This document shows positions 52,301-60,919 of a stretch of 64,000 nucleotides of DNA, piece by piece. Within the stretch, counting starts at the first letter, position 1. Every line of letters starts with the position of its first letter. The notes beneath the pieces were generated by a model, which did no database searches, had not been told where the DNA came from, and saw nothing but the letters and a program-made list of their open reading frames with translations. The position numbers and the translations under genes were made by a program. This stretch comes from BD2-11 sp965221785 (GTDB lineage: Bacteria; Gemmatimonadota; Gemmatimonadetes; Longimicrobiales; Gaopeijiaceae). Location: NCBI GenBank assembly GCA_965221785.1, contig CBDCSR010000002.1:1284132-1348131 (forward strand), read 5' to 3'.

Positions 52301-55300
52301 CGGATCGTCCGCGTCGGTCACGCGGATCGTCACCGAGGCGGTGTCGGCCAGTTCTCCGTCGCTCGCCTCGACACCGACCACATGCAGCGTGTCGCCGCTC
52401 TCGTAGTTCAGCACCGCGCCGTCGGCCACCGTGATCTGGCCCGTCGCCGCGTCGATCCCGAACAGCCCGTCCTCGTTCCCGGAGGCCAAGCTGTAGGACG
52501 GCGGCGTGCCGTCCGGATCGGTCGCGGCCACCGGCGCGCCGACCGCCGTCCCGCCCGGCGAGTTCTCCGGCACCTCGCGCTCGTACACCGCGGGGAACTT
52601 CGGCGCCGCGTTCGCGGCCAGCACCTTGACCGGCGCGCTCGACGCCCGCTTGTTCGGTCCGTGGCGGTCGGCGTAGGTGAACACCATGCGCAGCCACCGG
52701 CCCTCGTCTGCGGTCACGGGATTGTACATCCGGCCCGTGCCGATGTCGTTCCACGAGTTGCCGTCGCGCGACCGCTGCCACTTCCGCGTCCTGCCCGCGC
52801 TCTTCACGCCGTCCTCGTCGGTCAGCGTCGCGGTCAACTCGACGCCCACGCGCGCGACCGCAGGGCTCAGCGTGACCACGCCCGGATCGTCCGCGTTCGT
52901 CACGCGGATCGTGACCGACGTGGTGTCCGCAAGCTCGCCGTCGCTCGCCGCGACATTGACCATGTAGAGCGTGTCCGCGCTCTCGTAGTTCAGCACCGTG
53001 CCGCCGGCCACTGCGATCCGGGCCGTCGCCGCGTCGATCTCGAACAGGGACGCGGCTCCGCCCGTGATGAAGCTGTACGCCAGATCGTCCGCGTCCGCGT
53101 CGGTGGCCGTCACGGGCTCGCCCACCGCCGTGCCGGCCGCCGAGTTCTCCGGCACCTCGCGCTCGTAGGCGTCCGCGCCGAACGACGGTGCGCGGTTGGC
53201 CGCCTCCGTCGTTCCCTCGCCGGACTCCGACCACTCGCCCGCACCCTCCGAACTCTCGGCGCGCACCTGCACGAAGTACGCCGTGCCCGCGTCGAGTCCC
53301 GTGATCGTGTGGGCCAGCACCGCGCCCAGCGACGACACGTTCGTCCAATCGTTGTCCTGGTTCGCGCGGTGGCGAAGGTCGTAGTTCGTGATCGCGGGTC
53401 CCTCATTGGGCGGCGCGCTCCACGACACCGACACCTCGCCCTCGCCGCCCGTCACAGTCGGCGCGTCCGGCTTGCCCGGCGCGGGAACGTCCGTCAGCCG
53501 GATCTTCACCTCGGTCGCATCCACGAGCTTCCCGTCACTCACCTGGACATGGACCGTGTACACGTTCTTCTCGCCCTCGTGGTCGAGCGCCGCGCCGGCC
53601 GCCACCGTGATCTGGCCGCTCTCCTCGTCGATCTCGAAGGAGGCTTCGTCTCCGCTGGCGATGAAGGAGTAGGTCAGGTCGTCGCCGTCCTCATCGGTGG
53701 CCGTCACGGGCTCGCCCACCGCCGTGCCGGCCGCCGAGTTCTCGGGCACTTCGCGCTCGTGAATGTGCGAGCCGAATGCCGGCGCGCGGTTGACCGCCTC
53801 ATTCGTCTCCCCCTCGCCCGACTTCGACCACTTGCCCGCACCCTCCGAACTCTCCGCGCGCACCTGCACCGAGTACAGCGTGCCCGCGTCGAGCCCGGTG
53901 ATCGTATTGGCCGACACGGCCCCCAGCGCCGCAAGCTTCGTCCACTTGTTGTCCTGGGTCGCACGGTAGCGCAGGTCGTAGCTCGTAATCTCCGGCCCCT
54001 CGTTGGGCGGCGCGCTCCACGACACCGACGCCTCTTTCTCACCGCCCGTCACCACCGGCGCGTCCGGCCTGCCCGGCGCGGGCACGTCCGTCAGCCGGAT
54101 CGTCACCGGCACCCTGGCTGCGAGCGTCCCGTCGCTCGCCTCGACATGGACCGTGTAGACGTTCTTCTCGCTCTCGAAGTCGAGCGCCGCGCCGTCGGCC
54201 ACCGTGATCTGGCCGCTCGATGCGTCGATCTCGAAGGAGGCTTCGTCGCCGCCCGCTACGAAGGCGTACTTCACGTCGTCCCCGTCCTGGTCGGTGGCCG
54301 TCACCGGCTCGCCCACCGCCGTCCCGGCCGCCGAGTTCTCCGCGACCTCGCGCTCGTAGGCGTCCGCGCCGAACGCCGGAGCGCGGTTGGACGCCTCCGT
54401 CGTTCCCTCGCCCGAGGCCGACCACTCGCCCGCCCCCTCCGAACTCTCCGCCCGCACCTGCACCGAGTACGCCGTGCCCGCATCCAGCCCGGTGATCGTG
54501 TGGGCCAGCACCGCGCCCAGCGCCGCCGCGTCCGTCCACTCGTTGTCCGGGTTCGCACGGTAGCGCAGGTCGTAGTTCGTGATCTCCGGTCCCTCGTTCG
54601 ACGGCGCGCTCCACGACACCGACACCTGTTCCGTTCCGCCCGCCACCACGGGCGCGTCCGGCCTGCCCGGTGCCGGAACGTCCGTCACCCGGATCTTCAC
54701 CTCGACCGTCGCAGTCAGCTTCCCGTCGCTCGCCTCGACATGGACCGTGTAGACCTTCTTCTCGCTCTCGTAGTCGAACGCCGCTCCGGCGGCCACCGTG
54801 ATCTGGCCGCTCGTCTCGTCGATCTCGAACAGCGCCTCGTCCCCGCCCGCCGCGAACGCGTGCGTCACCGCGTCGCCGTCCGCGTCCGTTGCCGCCACCG
54901 GATCGCCCACCGCCGTGCCGGCCGCCGAGTTCTCCGCCACCTCGCGCTCGAATCCGTCCGCCCCGAACGACGGCGCGCCGTTCGTCACCGTCAACCCGAA
55001 ATACTGCTTCGCGCTTCCGCCGTGCCCGTCGCTCGCCAGCACATCGACACGGGTGCTTCCCTTCTTCACGCCCGTCACCGTCAACTCCGCGCCCTCGACC
55101 GAAAAGCTCGCGAACCCACCTGGATACGCGGTCGCCGTGTACGTAAGCTTGTCCAGATCGAAATCGCGAAAGTACTCCGCCAGTCCCATCTTGAAACTCT
55201 CGCCCCGCGCGACCGTCCGATCCTTGATCCCGCCAACGCTGATGGGCTCCCGGTTCGGAACCTCGACCTCGAACTCCTGCTCGGCCGTCCCGCCAGACCC

Positions 55301-58300
55301 GTCGTCCGCCGTCACGGTCACCGTCGCCGAGCTTCGCGACACGCCGCGAATCCCGACCTCGCTCCCGATCATCTCGACCGTCACGACGCCCTCGTCCGAC
55401 GAAGACGCCCGGTAGGTGAGATCGTCCCCGTCCGGATCCCGGAACGCATCCGACATCGGAACCCTCACCCTGTCGTGCATGTACGCCGTCACCGGTCCGA
55501 TTGACCCCACCGCCTCCGGCGCCCGGTTCGGAACCGTCACCGCGAAGTCCTGCGGCACCGACCCGCCGCGGCCGTCCAGGGCCGTGACCGTCACCCGCGC
55601 AGCGCCGCGCGACACGCCCGTCACCGTCACCTCGCTCCCGCTCGCCGACACCTTCGCGACCGCTTCGTCCGACGAGGACGCCTCGTAGCTCAGCACGTCC
55701 CCGTCCGGGTCCCGGAAGTGGGGCGCCGCGTCCACCACCTCCATCGAGTCCGCCTCGACCGTGATCGCCGCCATCGCGCTCACGATCACCGGCGCGGCGT
55801 TCTCCGGCTTGACCGTCACGCCGAACTCCTGATCGGCCGTCCCGCCGTGCCCGTCGTCGGCCGTCACCGTGACCCGTGACGTGCCGACCTTGAGCGCCTC
55901 GTAGCTCACATGCTCCCCGGCCACCTTCACCGACAGCACGCCGGCGTTCGACGAGGACGCCTTGTACGTCAGCGGGTCGGACTCCGCATCCGAGAAGTGC
56001 GCCGACACCCGCACGCTCCCCGTGTCGCCCTTCGACAGGGTCAGGGCCGCGATCGCGCCCACACGCTCCGGCGCTTGGTTCGGCACCGTCACCAGGAAGC
56101 TCTGGGACGCCTGCGCGCCATCCGGGTCCCGCGCCGTCACCGTGACCCGCGACTCGCCGCGGAGCACGCCCGTCACCTTCAACTCGCTCCCCTCCACCCC
56201 CACCGTCGCCGCCGCCTCGTTCGACGAGGACGCCGCGTACTCCAGCTCGTCGTCGTCCGGGTCGCGAAAGTGCGCCGACACGTCCACCGTCTTCGATTCG
56301 CCCGCCGCGACCGTCATCGCCGGAATCTCGCTCGCCGCCACCGGCGCGGCGTTCGCCGGCTTCACCGTCACGCTGAACCGCTGCGAGATCTGCTCGGCGT
56401 GCGGATCCCGGGCCGTCACCTCCACCTCCGCGCTCCCCTTCGCCACCCCTTGGACCACCACCTTGTCGCCGTTCACGGAAACCGTCGCCACGGTCTCGTC
56501 CAGGGACTCGGCCAGGTACGTCAAGGGGTCGTTGTCCGGGTCGCTGAAGTGCGACGACACCACCACCGCAACCGACTCTCCGGCCACCACCTCCTGCGCC
56601 GGGATCGCGCTCTCGATCTTGGGAGCGCCGTTCGTCGGGGGCGGATCCGTCACCGTGACGGTGAACTTCTGCTTCACCTCCAGGCGGCCCGGATCGCGCG
56701 CCGTTACCGTGACCTCCGCGCTGCCCTTCGCCACGCCCCGGACCACCACCGTGCCGCCGTTCACCGAGACCGTCGCCACGTTCCGGTTCGACGACGACGC
56801 CAGATACGTCAGGTCGTCGCCGTCCGGATCGCTGAAGCGCGACGAAACCACCACCGACTTCGACTTGCCCGTCACCACCCCCTGGGCCGGGATCGCGCTG
56901 TCGATCACCGGCGCCTCGTTCACGTCCGTCACCGTGATGCCCACGTCGCCCTCGGCGCTCACCGTCCCCGACCTCACCGTCAGCTTCAGCGCGTACGACG
57001 CCGTCGCCTCGTGGTCCAGCTTCCCGGCCACCTTGAGCTTCGCTGCGTCGTCGCCCGAACCGGCAGCCGCCACCGTGAAGTTCCCCGACCCGGTCCCCGA
57101 AAGCGCGTAGCTCAGCGTGCCGCAAGCTCCCGTCGCCGTCACTCCCACCTTGCCGTCCACCCCGTCGCCCTTGCCCGCGTCCTCCGGCACAGAGAGAGTC
57201 CCATCCGACACCGTGATCCCGCACTGGGTCGTCGTCTTCGGCACAACCGTCACCGAAAACGTCTGCGTCGCCGTCAGGTTCCCGCGGTCCCGCGCCGTTA
57301 CCGTGACCGTCGCGCTCCCCGCCGCAACGCCCGTCAACGTCACCGGGCTCCCGCTCGCGTTCACCGTCAGCCTGCCCGTCGCCGACGACTTCGACTCGAA
57401 CGTCAGCCGGTCCCCGGCGTCCTCGTCCGTGAAGTAGCGCGTCAGGTTCACCGAAATCGGATCCCCGACTTGGACCCTCTGCTTGCCGATCGCCCCGCTC
57501 GCCCTCGGCGGATCGTTCTCGTCCGTCACCTTGATGCGCACGCGCCCGGATTTGCTCGCCGAACCGCCGCGCTCGCTCACCGTCAGCGTCAGGTCGTATG
57601 AACTCCTGCGCTCGAAGTTGAGGTTCCCCGTGATCGCTGCGTCGTCGCTGCTGGCGTTCACCGCGGCGGCGGAAACGTCGTCCGCGCCCGCGCCCCTCAA
57701 CGCGTAATCGAGGGTGCCGCAATCGTTCGCAGTCACGCGCACCCTTCCCACGGCGGTCGCGTGCTCTCCCACCGTGAAGTTGCGGGCCGCAACCGATGTG
57801 ATCGAACACTCCTGCGGCGGCACCGGCTCCACCGTGACCGTCACGTCGTCGGTGTCGGTCGCCTCATCATCGTCCTCCACCGTTAGCCTGAACCGCAGAT
57901 CCGTCGTCGACGTCACGGCTGGAGCCCAGAAGTGGGGCTCCGCCTTGTCTGCGTTGTAGAGCGTCACCGTCGGTCCGCTTTGCTGCGTCCACGCGTAATC
58001 CTCGATCGTCCCGTCCCTGTCGGAGCTGTCGCTACCGTCCAGTTCCACGCGGTCCCCCTCCTCCACCGTCTGGTCGTCGCCCGCGTTGGCGTCCGGCGGT
58101 ACGTTCTGCGGCGTTTTCACCGTGATGTCCACGGGAGCCGTGTCTTTGAGCCCGGGGGGATCGGTCGCGGTGGCGGTCAGCTCATACTCGCCCTCGGGCG
58201 GCGGCGACTTCACCGTGATCCGGCCCGTGGACCCGTGGACCTCGAAATACGACGAACTCGAAAGCGAGTACGTAACCCGCCCGCCCTCCGGGTCCGTCGC

Positions 58301-60703
58301 GCTCACCCGTCCGACCGGGTCCCCCTTGGACGCCGTCGTGAGAATGTCGAACGAGTAGCTCTCCTGATCGAACTCCGGAGGCTTGTTCGGCGGCGGTTCC
58401 ACCGTGATCTCCACGGGAGCCGTGTCTTTGAGCCCGGGGGGATCGGTCGCGGTGGCGGTCAGCTCGTACTCGCCTTCGGGCGGCGTCGCCTTCACCGTAA
58501 TCCGGCCCGTGGACTCGTTGACCTCGAAATACGACGAATTCGACAGCGAGTACGTCACCCGCCCGCCCTCCGGGTCCGTCGCGCTCACCCGTCCGACCAG
58601 ATCCCCCTTGGACGCCGTCGTGAGAATGTCGAACGAGTAGCTCTCCTGATCGAACTCCGGAGGCTTGTTCGGCGGCGGTTCCACCGTGATGTCCACGGGA
58701 GCCGTGTCTTTGAGCCCGGGGGGATCGGTCGCGGTGGCGGTCAGCTCGTATTTGCCCTCGGGCGGCGTCGCCTTCACCGTGATCCGGCCCGTGGACCCGT
58801 TGACCTCGAAGTACGACGAACTCGACAGCGAGTATGTCACCTGCCCGCCCTCCGGGTCCGTCGCGCTCACCTGTCCGACCAGATCTCCCTTGGACGCCGT
58901 CGTGAGAAGGTCGAACGCATAGCTCTCCTGATCGAACTCCGGAGGCTTGTTCGGCGGCGGTTCCACCGTGATTTCCACGGGAGCCGTGTCTTTGAGCCCG
59001 GGGGGATCGGTCGCGGCGGCGGTCAACTCGTATTTGCCCTCGGGCGGCGTCGCTTTCACCGTGATCCGGCCCGTGGACCCGTTGACCTCGAAGTATGACG
59101 AACTCGACAGCGAGTATGTCACCTGCCCGCCCTCGGGATCCGTCGCGCTCACCCGTCCTACCGGATCCCCTTTGGACACAGTCGTGAGAATGTCGAACGA
59201 ATAGCTCTCCTGATCGAACTCCGGAGGCTTGTTTTCGGGCGGCTCTACGGTGATCGTCACGGCATCGGTGTCACTGAGGCTGCCGCCATCGGTGACTGTC
59301 AGTTCGAAAACCAGGTCCGTGGTCTTAGTCACACTCGGCGCCTCGAAGGTCGCCGTCGCAGTGTTCGCGTTCTTTAACCCGTCCTTTGGCGTTGGACCTT
59401 CAATCTGCACCCAGGCGAAGTCGTGCGACGGGGTGCCCCAGGTCGCGTCGTCGCCGTCTAGGTCCGTACTCGTGCCGCTCAGCGTCACTTCCGTACCCGC
59501 TGGGACATCTTCCTGATCGGTGCCCGCATCGACCGTGGGCGCTTCGTTCACGTTTTCGACATTGATGGTGACGTTCGTGGCGTCGCTGGCGCCGCAATCA
59601 TCGCTCACGCTGACCCTGACGACGTAGCTACTCCTCTCCTCATGGTCGAGGGGCTCGGTGGTCGTGATCTGTCCAGAGACGTCGTCGATGGCGAAGCGCC
59701 CCGACCCTCCGCTCAGGCTGTAGAACGCGATGCTCTCCGTGGCGGCCGTCACAGGAGCGCCCACGCGCGTACCAGCCGGCGCATTCTCTGAAACTGCGCG
59801 CGAGATCGGACCGTCCGGAAACTCCACGCTGCACGCGATGAATCCGAACCTCCGCTGCGGGTCGACGCGCACACCGCTGCCCGCGCCCGCCCACGCGCCC
59901 GCACCGCCCGCTGTTGCCGCAGCCGCGGCCACCGCGTCGAGTGCCACATAGAACATTTCGACCGGCTCGGACTCGTCGTCCTCCATCGTCTTCACGCTGA
60001 TCGTCTTCGAGCGCTCGCCCGGCTCAAAAACGACGTTTCCGTTCGTTCCTTCGTAGTCGGAGCCCGCCACTGCCGTGCCGTCGCTGGTACGCCACCCCAC
60101 CGACACCCGCGCGGCCACTGCCGAGGACAGCGTCACCGTCGAGTTCCAAGCCGCACCCTCCGGCAGCGTGTCGTTCATCGGGGTGATCTCGACCAGCACC
60201 GTGCCATCGTCCGAGATAGTCGCCGTCGCCGGGGCGGGGTCCACGACCGTCGCAGCCGCGCCGCTCGCGCCCGTCAGCGCCAGCACCACCGTCTCGCCAT
60301 CGTCGAGTATGTCGTCGTCGAACGCGGCGAGCACGATCCGCGCGCTGTTCTCACCCTTGGCCACCGTGACCTCGCCCGACAGCGTCCGGTAGTCCGTGCC
60401 CGCCGTGGCCGTGCCCGACACCGAGTAGCGCACGGTCACCGCTCCGTCGGAGGTGCTGCCCGCCACCGAGACATCGAAACTGCCCTCCGAGCCCTCGGCC
60501 ACCGAGCCGCCATCCGGCGCGGCCAAGGTGACCCGCAACGTGTCGGCGGCGGAGTGCGCTGAGGACGTGCGCGGAGAGGCACCGGACGGGCTGGCGGACC
60601 CCGCGAGCAGGAGAGCAGCGAGTGGGAGTGCCGCAAATAGCGCCCTGATCGGGGCGCGCGGGCGCGCGAACGGCAGGCCCGAAGGCAAGGGGAGAAGGCG
60701 CAT
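49400..60703 (-). CDS. Giant multidomain autotransporter-like adhesin (3767 residues)
   Basis: Order of parts: signal peptide (~1-38, ALPLAALLLAGSAS); two Calx-beta domains (~60-290, GTATAGTDYRTLSGEVTVA); a cadherin-like domain; a PKD-like domain; four near-identical 94-residue cadherin-like repeats (~493-868); another PKD-like and cadherin-like block; about eight dystroglycan/CADG-type repeats to ~1900 (SAEVTVTARDPG); three cadherin-FN3 pairs to ~2500 (DLRYRA, TITGLDAGT); three or four units with SAGRTRKWQRS; and a C-terminal beta-barrel of about 350 residues ending ALDFTF, with the terminal Phe of outer-membrane proteins. It should be surface-bound and act in adhesion. The ATG giving the better signal peptide was used; an ATG at 60826 is possible. 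Confidence 0.85.
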   Translation of the reverse strand: MRLLPLPSGLPFARPRAPIRALFAALPLAALLLAGSASPSGASPRTSSAHSAADTLRVTLAAPDGGSVAEGSEGSFDVSVAGSTSDGAVTVRYSVSGTATAGTDYRTLSGEVTVAKGENSARIVLAAFDDDILDDGETVVLALTGASGAAATVVDPAPATATISDDGTVLVEITPMNDTLPEGAAWNSTVTLSSAVAARVSVGWRTSDGTAVAGSDYEGTNGNVVFEPGERSKTISVKTMEDDESEPVEMFYVALDAVAAAAATAGGAGAWAGAGSGVRVDPQRRFGFIACSVEFPDGPISRAVSENAPAGTRVGAPVTAATESIAFYSLSGGSGRFAIDDVSGQITTTEPLDHEERSSYVVRVSVSDDCGASDATNVTINVENVNEAPTVDAGTDQEDVPAGTEVTLSGTSTDLDGDDATWGTPSHDFAWVQIEGPTPKDGLKNANTATATFEAPSVTKTTDLVFELTVTDGGSLSDTDAVTITVEPPENKPPEFDQESYSFDILTTVSKGDPVGRVSATDPEGGQVTYSLSSSSYFEVNGSTGRITVKATPPEGKYELTAAATDPPGLKDTAPVEITVEPPPNKPPEFDQESYAFDLLTTASKGDLVGQVSATDPEGGQVTYSLSSSSYFEVNGSTGRITVKATPPEGKYELTATATDPPGLKDTAPVDITVEPPPNKPPEFDQESYSFDILTTASKGDLVGRVSATDPEGGRVTYSLSNSSYFEVNESTGRITVKATPPEGEYELTATATDPPGLKDTAPVEITVEPPPNKPPEFDQESYSFDILTTASKGDPVGRVSATDPEGGRVTYSLSSSSYFEVHGSTGRITVKSPPPEGEYELTATATDPPGLKDTAPVDITVKTPQNVPPDANAGDDQTVEEGDRVELDGSDSSDRDGTIEDYAWTQQSGPTVTLYNADKAEPHFWAPAVTSTTDLRFRLTVEDDDEATDTDDVTVTVEPVPPQECSITSVAARNFTVGEHATAVGRVRVTANDCGTLDYALRGAGADDVSAAAVNASSDDAAITGNLNFERRSSYDLTLTVSERGGSASKSGRVRIKVTDENDPPRASGAIGKQRVQVGDPISVNLTRYFTDEDAGDRLTFESKSSATGRLTVNASGSPVTLTGVAAGSATVTVTARDRGNLTATQTFSVTVVPKTTTQCGITVSDGTLSVPEDAGKGDGVDGKVGVTATGACGTLSYALSGTGSGNFTVAAAGSGDDAAKLKVAGKLDHEATASYALKLTVRSGTVSAEGDVGITVTDVNEAPVIDSAIPAQGVVTGKSKSVVVSSRFSDPDGDDLTYLASSSNRNVATVSVNGGTVVVRGVAKGSAEVTVTARDPGRLEVKQKFTVTVTDPPPTNGAPKIESAIPAQEVVAGESVAVVVSSHFSDPDNDPLTYLAESLDETVATVSVNGDKVVVQGVAKGSAEVEVTARDPHAEQISQRFSVTVKPANAAPVAASEIPAMTVAAGESKTVDVSAHFRDPDDDELEYAASSSNEAAATVGVEGSELKVTGVLRGESRVTVTARDPDGAQASQSFLVTVPNQAPERVGAIAALTLSKGDTGSVRVSAHFSDAESDPLTYKASSSNAGVLSVKVAGEHVSYEALKVGTSRVTVTADDGHGGTADQEFGVTVKPENAAPVIVSAMAAITVEADSMEVVDAAPHFRDPDGDVLSYEASSSDEAVAKVSASGSEVTVTGVSRGAARVTVTALDGRGGSVPQDFAVTVPNRAPEAVGSIGPVTAYMHDRVRVPMSDAFRDPDGDDLTYRASSSDEGVVTVEMIGSEVGIRGVSRSSATVTVTADDGSGGTAEQEFEVEVPNREPISVGGIKDRTVARGESFKMGLAEYFRDFDLDKLTYTATAYPGGFASFSVEGAELTVTGVKKGSTRVDVLASDGHGGSAKQYFGLTVTNGAPSFGADGFEREVAENSAAGTAVGDPVAATDADGDAVTHAFAAGGDEALFEIDETSGQITVAAGAAFDYESEKKVYTVHVEASDGKLTATVEVKIRVTDVPAPGRPDAPVVAGGTEQVSVSWSAPSNEGPEITNYDLRYRANPDNEWTDAAALGAVLAHTITGLDAGTAYSVQVRAESSEGAGEWSASGEGTTEASNRAPAFGADAYEREVAENSAAGTAVGEPVTATDQDGDDVKYAFVAGGDEASFEIDASSGQITVADGAALDFESEKNVYTVHVEASDGTLAARVPVTIRLTDVPAPGRPDAPVVTGGEKEASVSWSAPPNEGPEITSYDLRYRATQDNKWTKLAALGAVSANTITGLDAGTLYSVQVRAESSEGAGKWSKSGEGETNEAVNRAPAFGSHIHEREVPENSAAGTAVGEPVTATDEDGDDLTYSFIASGDEASFEIDEESGQITVAAGAALDHEGEKNVYTVHVQVSDGKLVDATEVKIRLTDVPAPGKPDAPTVTGGEGEVSVSWSAPPNEGPAITNYDLRHRANQDNDWTNVSSLGAVLAHTITGLDAGTAYFVQVRAESSEGAGEWSESGEGTTEAANRAPSFGADAYEREVPENSAAGTAVGEPVTATDADADDLAYSFITGGAASLFEIDAATARIAVAGGTVLNYESADTLYMVNVAASDGELADTTSVTIRVTNADDPGVVTLSPAVARVGVELTATLTDEDGVKSAGRTRKWQRSRDGNSWNDIGTGRMYNPVTADEGRWLRMVFTYADRHGPNKRASSAPVKVLAANAAPKFPAVYEREVPENSPGGTAVGAPVAATDPDGTPPSYSLASGNEDGLFGIDAATGQITVADGAVLNYESGDTLHVVGVEASDGELADTASVTIRVTDADDPGVVTLSPAVARVGVELTAMLTDEDGAKSAGRVRKWQRSRSGSSWNDIASGRKYTPGTNDEGRWLRAVFSYDDGHGRGKRASSDAVEVMPANTAPKFPTALDREVPENSPGGTAVGAPVAATDPDDGASLSYGFVPGGDEALFGIDGSTGQITVAEGAVLDYESGNTLYNVKVEASDGELADTASVRIRVTNADDPGKIALSADVARVGERLAATLMDQDGSKEAGKTRRWQRSGDGGASWTNISGARTRFYTPVAADAGKHLRAVFTYTDGHGPGKRAESDAVAVVGADTPVVSFGADVYTVAQGASVDVAVLLSPVGSAALSIEVVAGDSKHTVTFQAGAGTANVTVGTAGFSASDTVEVRFGDLPDGVAVGVPATTQVVVAAVAGDRAAGAVVDTGAPAELEVEFAAAEYTATAGAPGTEVKLRISPAADRRVAVPLTAVMDRGMATSIVPEPVVFQPGDSLAAFTLDVPAEAPSGLLALGFGSLPEAVNAGTAASATVRIAARDDGALRDEAFDVGLAVFGRAVAEGARQAVGARIDAVMRPSLSGSAAVGSPSGWAGRAAGTLASLAGVSFNPSSAAEIGRRSGSPELPTGREAAQRLLPSVSFATSLGPQSAQEMPRFGLWAEGSAQSFRGEPGVEYDGGMRALSVGADARIGSSALFGVSVMRSDGDLDYGHRSMDGSLGHAMNSVHPYLFVQPSPGIGLWAMAGYGGGEVGGDDHRGDTGDASLRMISGGVNAPLAQQGAFGLALKGDAFTVGMRADDGRGEGMASRARALLEASWMIGGLKLATEAGARYDGGDADTGGGAETGASVGYAGRGIDLDFRGRLALGSGRHREWGAALRLAFDPGTRGEGFRLAVSPSQGHDRSGVHGLMDGHAFRTMPAGAHGQWRLDAEAGYALKTPAGGGALDSYTRLSAHGGNRAWSLGAGYRIGQTLRLGFEGSRSQLPGQQPHLGIRLALDFTF
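58099..59226. repeat. Four tandem 282-bp repeats inside the adhesin gene
   Basis: Four consecutive 282-bp units (94 codons), nearly identical at the DNA level, each encoding KPPEFDQESY followed by a TVSKGDPVGRVSATDPEGG-type sequence and a GLKDTAPV end. The lack of synonymous divergence suggests recent duplication or ongoing gene conversion, and repeat number may vary between strains. Confidence 0.9.
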
Positions 60704-60900
60704 CGGGGCGGTTGCGTCCTGTTGGGGGGAGGGTTGGAGGTCGGCGTGGGCTGCTGGACATACCGGCAGCGCGAGAACGCAGGAAGGTAAGGGGACGGCG
60801 CGAAAGCACAAGCTCGCCCGGATCATCCGGATCGGAGCGCGTGGTGGATCGCGGCACCACCACCGGTCGCGATCCGTCCGGGCCGAGCACGGGACGCCCG

Positions 60901-60919
60901 CTGAGGGCTTTCCCCTCAG
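60901..60919 (-). terminator. Hairpin over the stop of the LRR protease gene
   Basis: CTGAGGG and CCCTCAG form a 7-bp stem with a 5-nt loop that includes the stop codon of the LRR gene. No T-run follows. It begins the 212-bp gap before the adhesin start, in which I see no gene and no clear promoter. Confidence 0.35.

Noticed and set aside
50267..55504. 1745-codon open frame on the plus strand opposite the adhesin gene
   Set aside because: Composition is dominated by Arg, Ala, Gly, His and Pro with no domain signature; it is the antisense of a G+C-rich repetitive gene with strong third-position bias.
54039..57809. 1256-codon minus-strand frame overlapping the adhesin
   Set aside because: Out-of-frame reading of the same repeats; Gly/Arg/Asp-rich without known motifs, while the adhesin frame shows clear domains.
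58099..59226. Regularly spaced repeats as a CRISPR array
   Set aside because: Units are 282 bp, contiguous and in frame within a coding sequence, with no short repeats separated by unique spacers.
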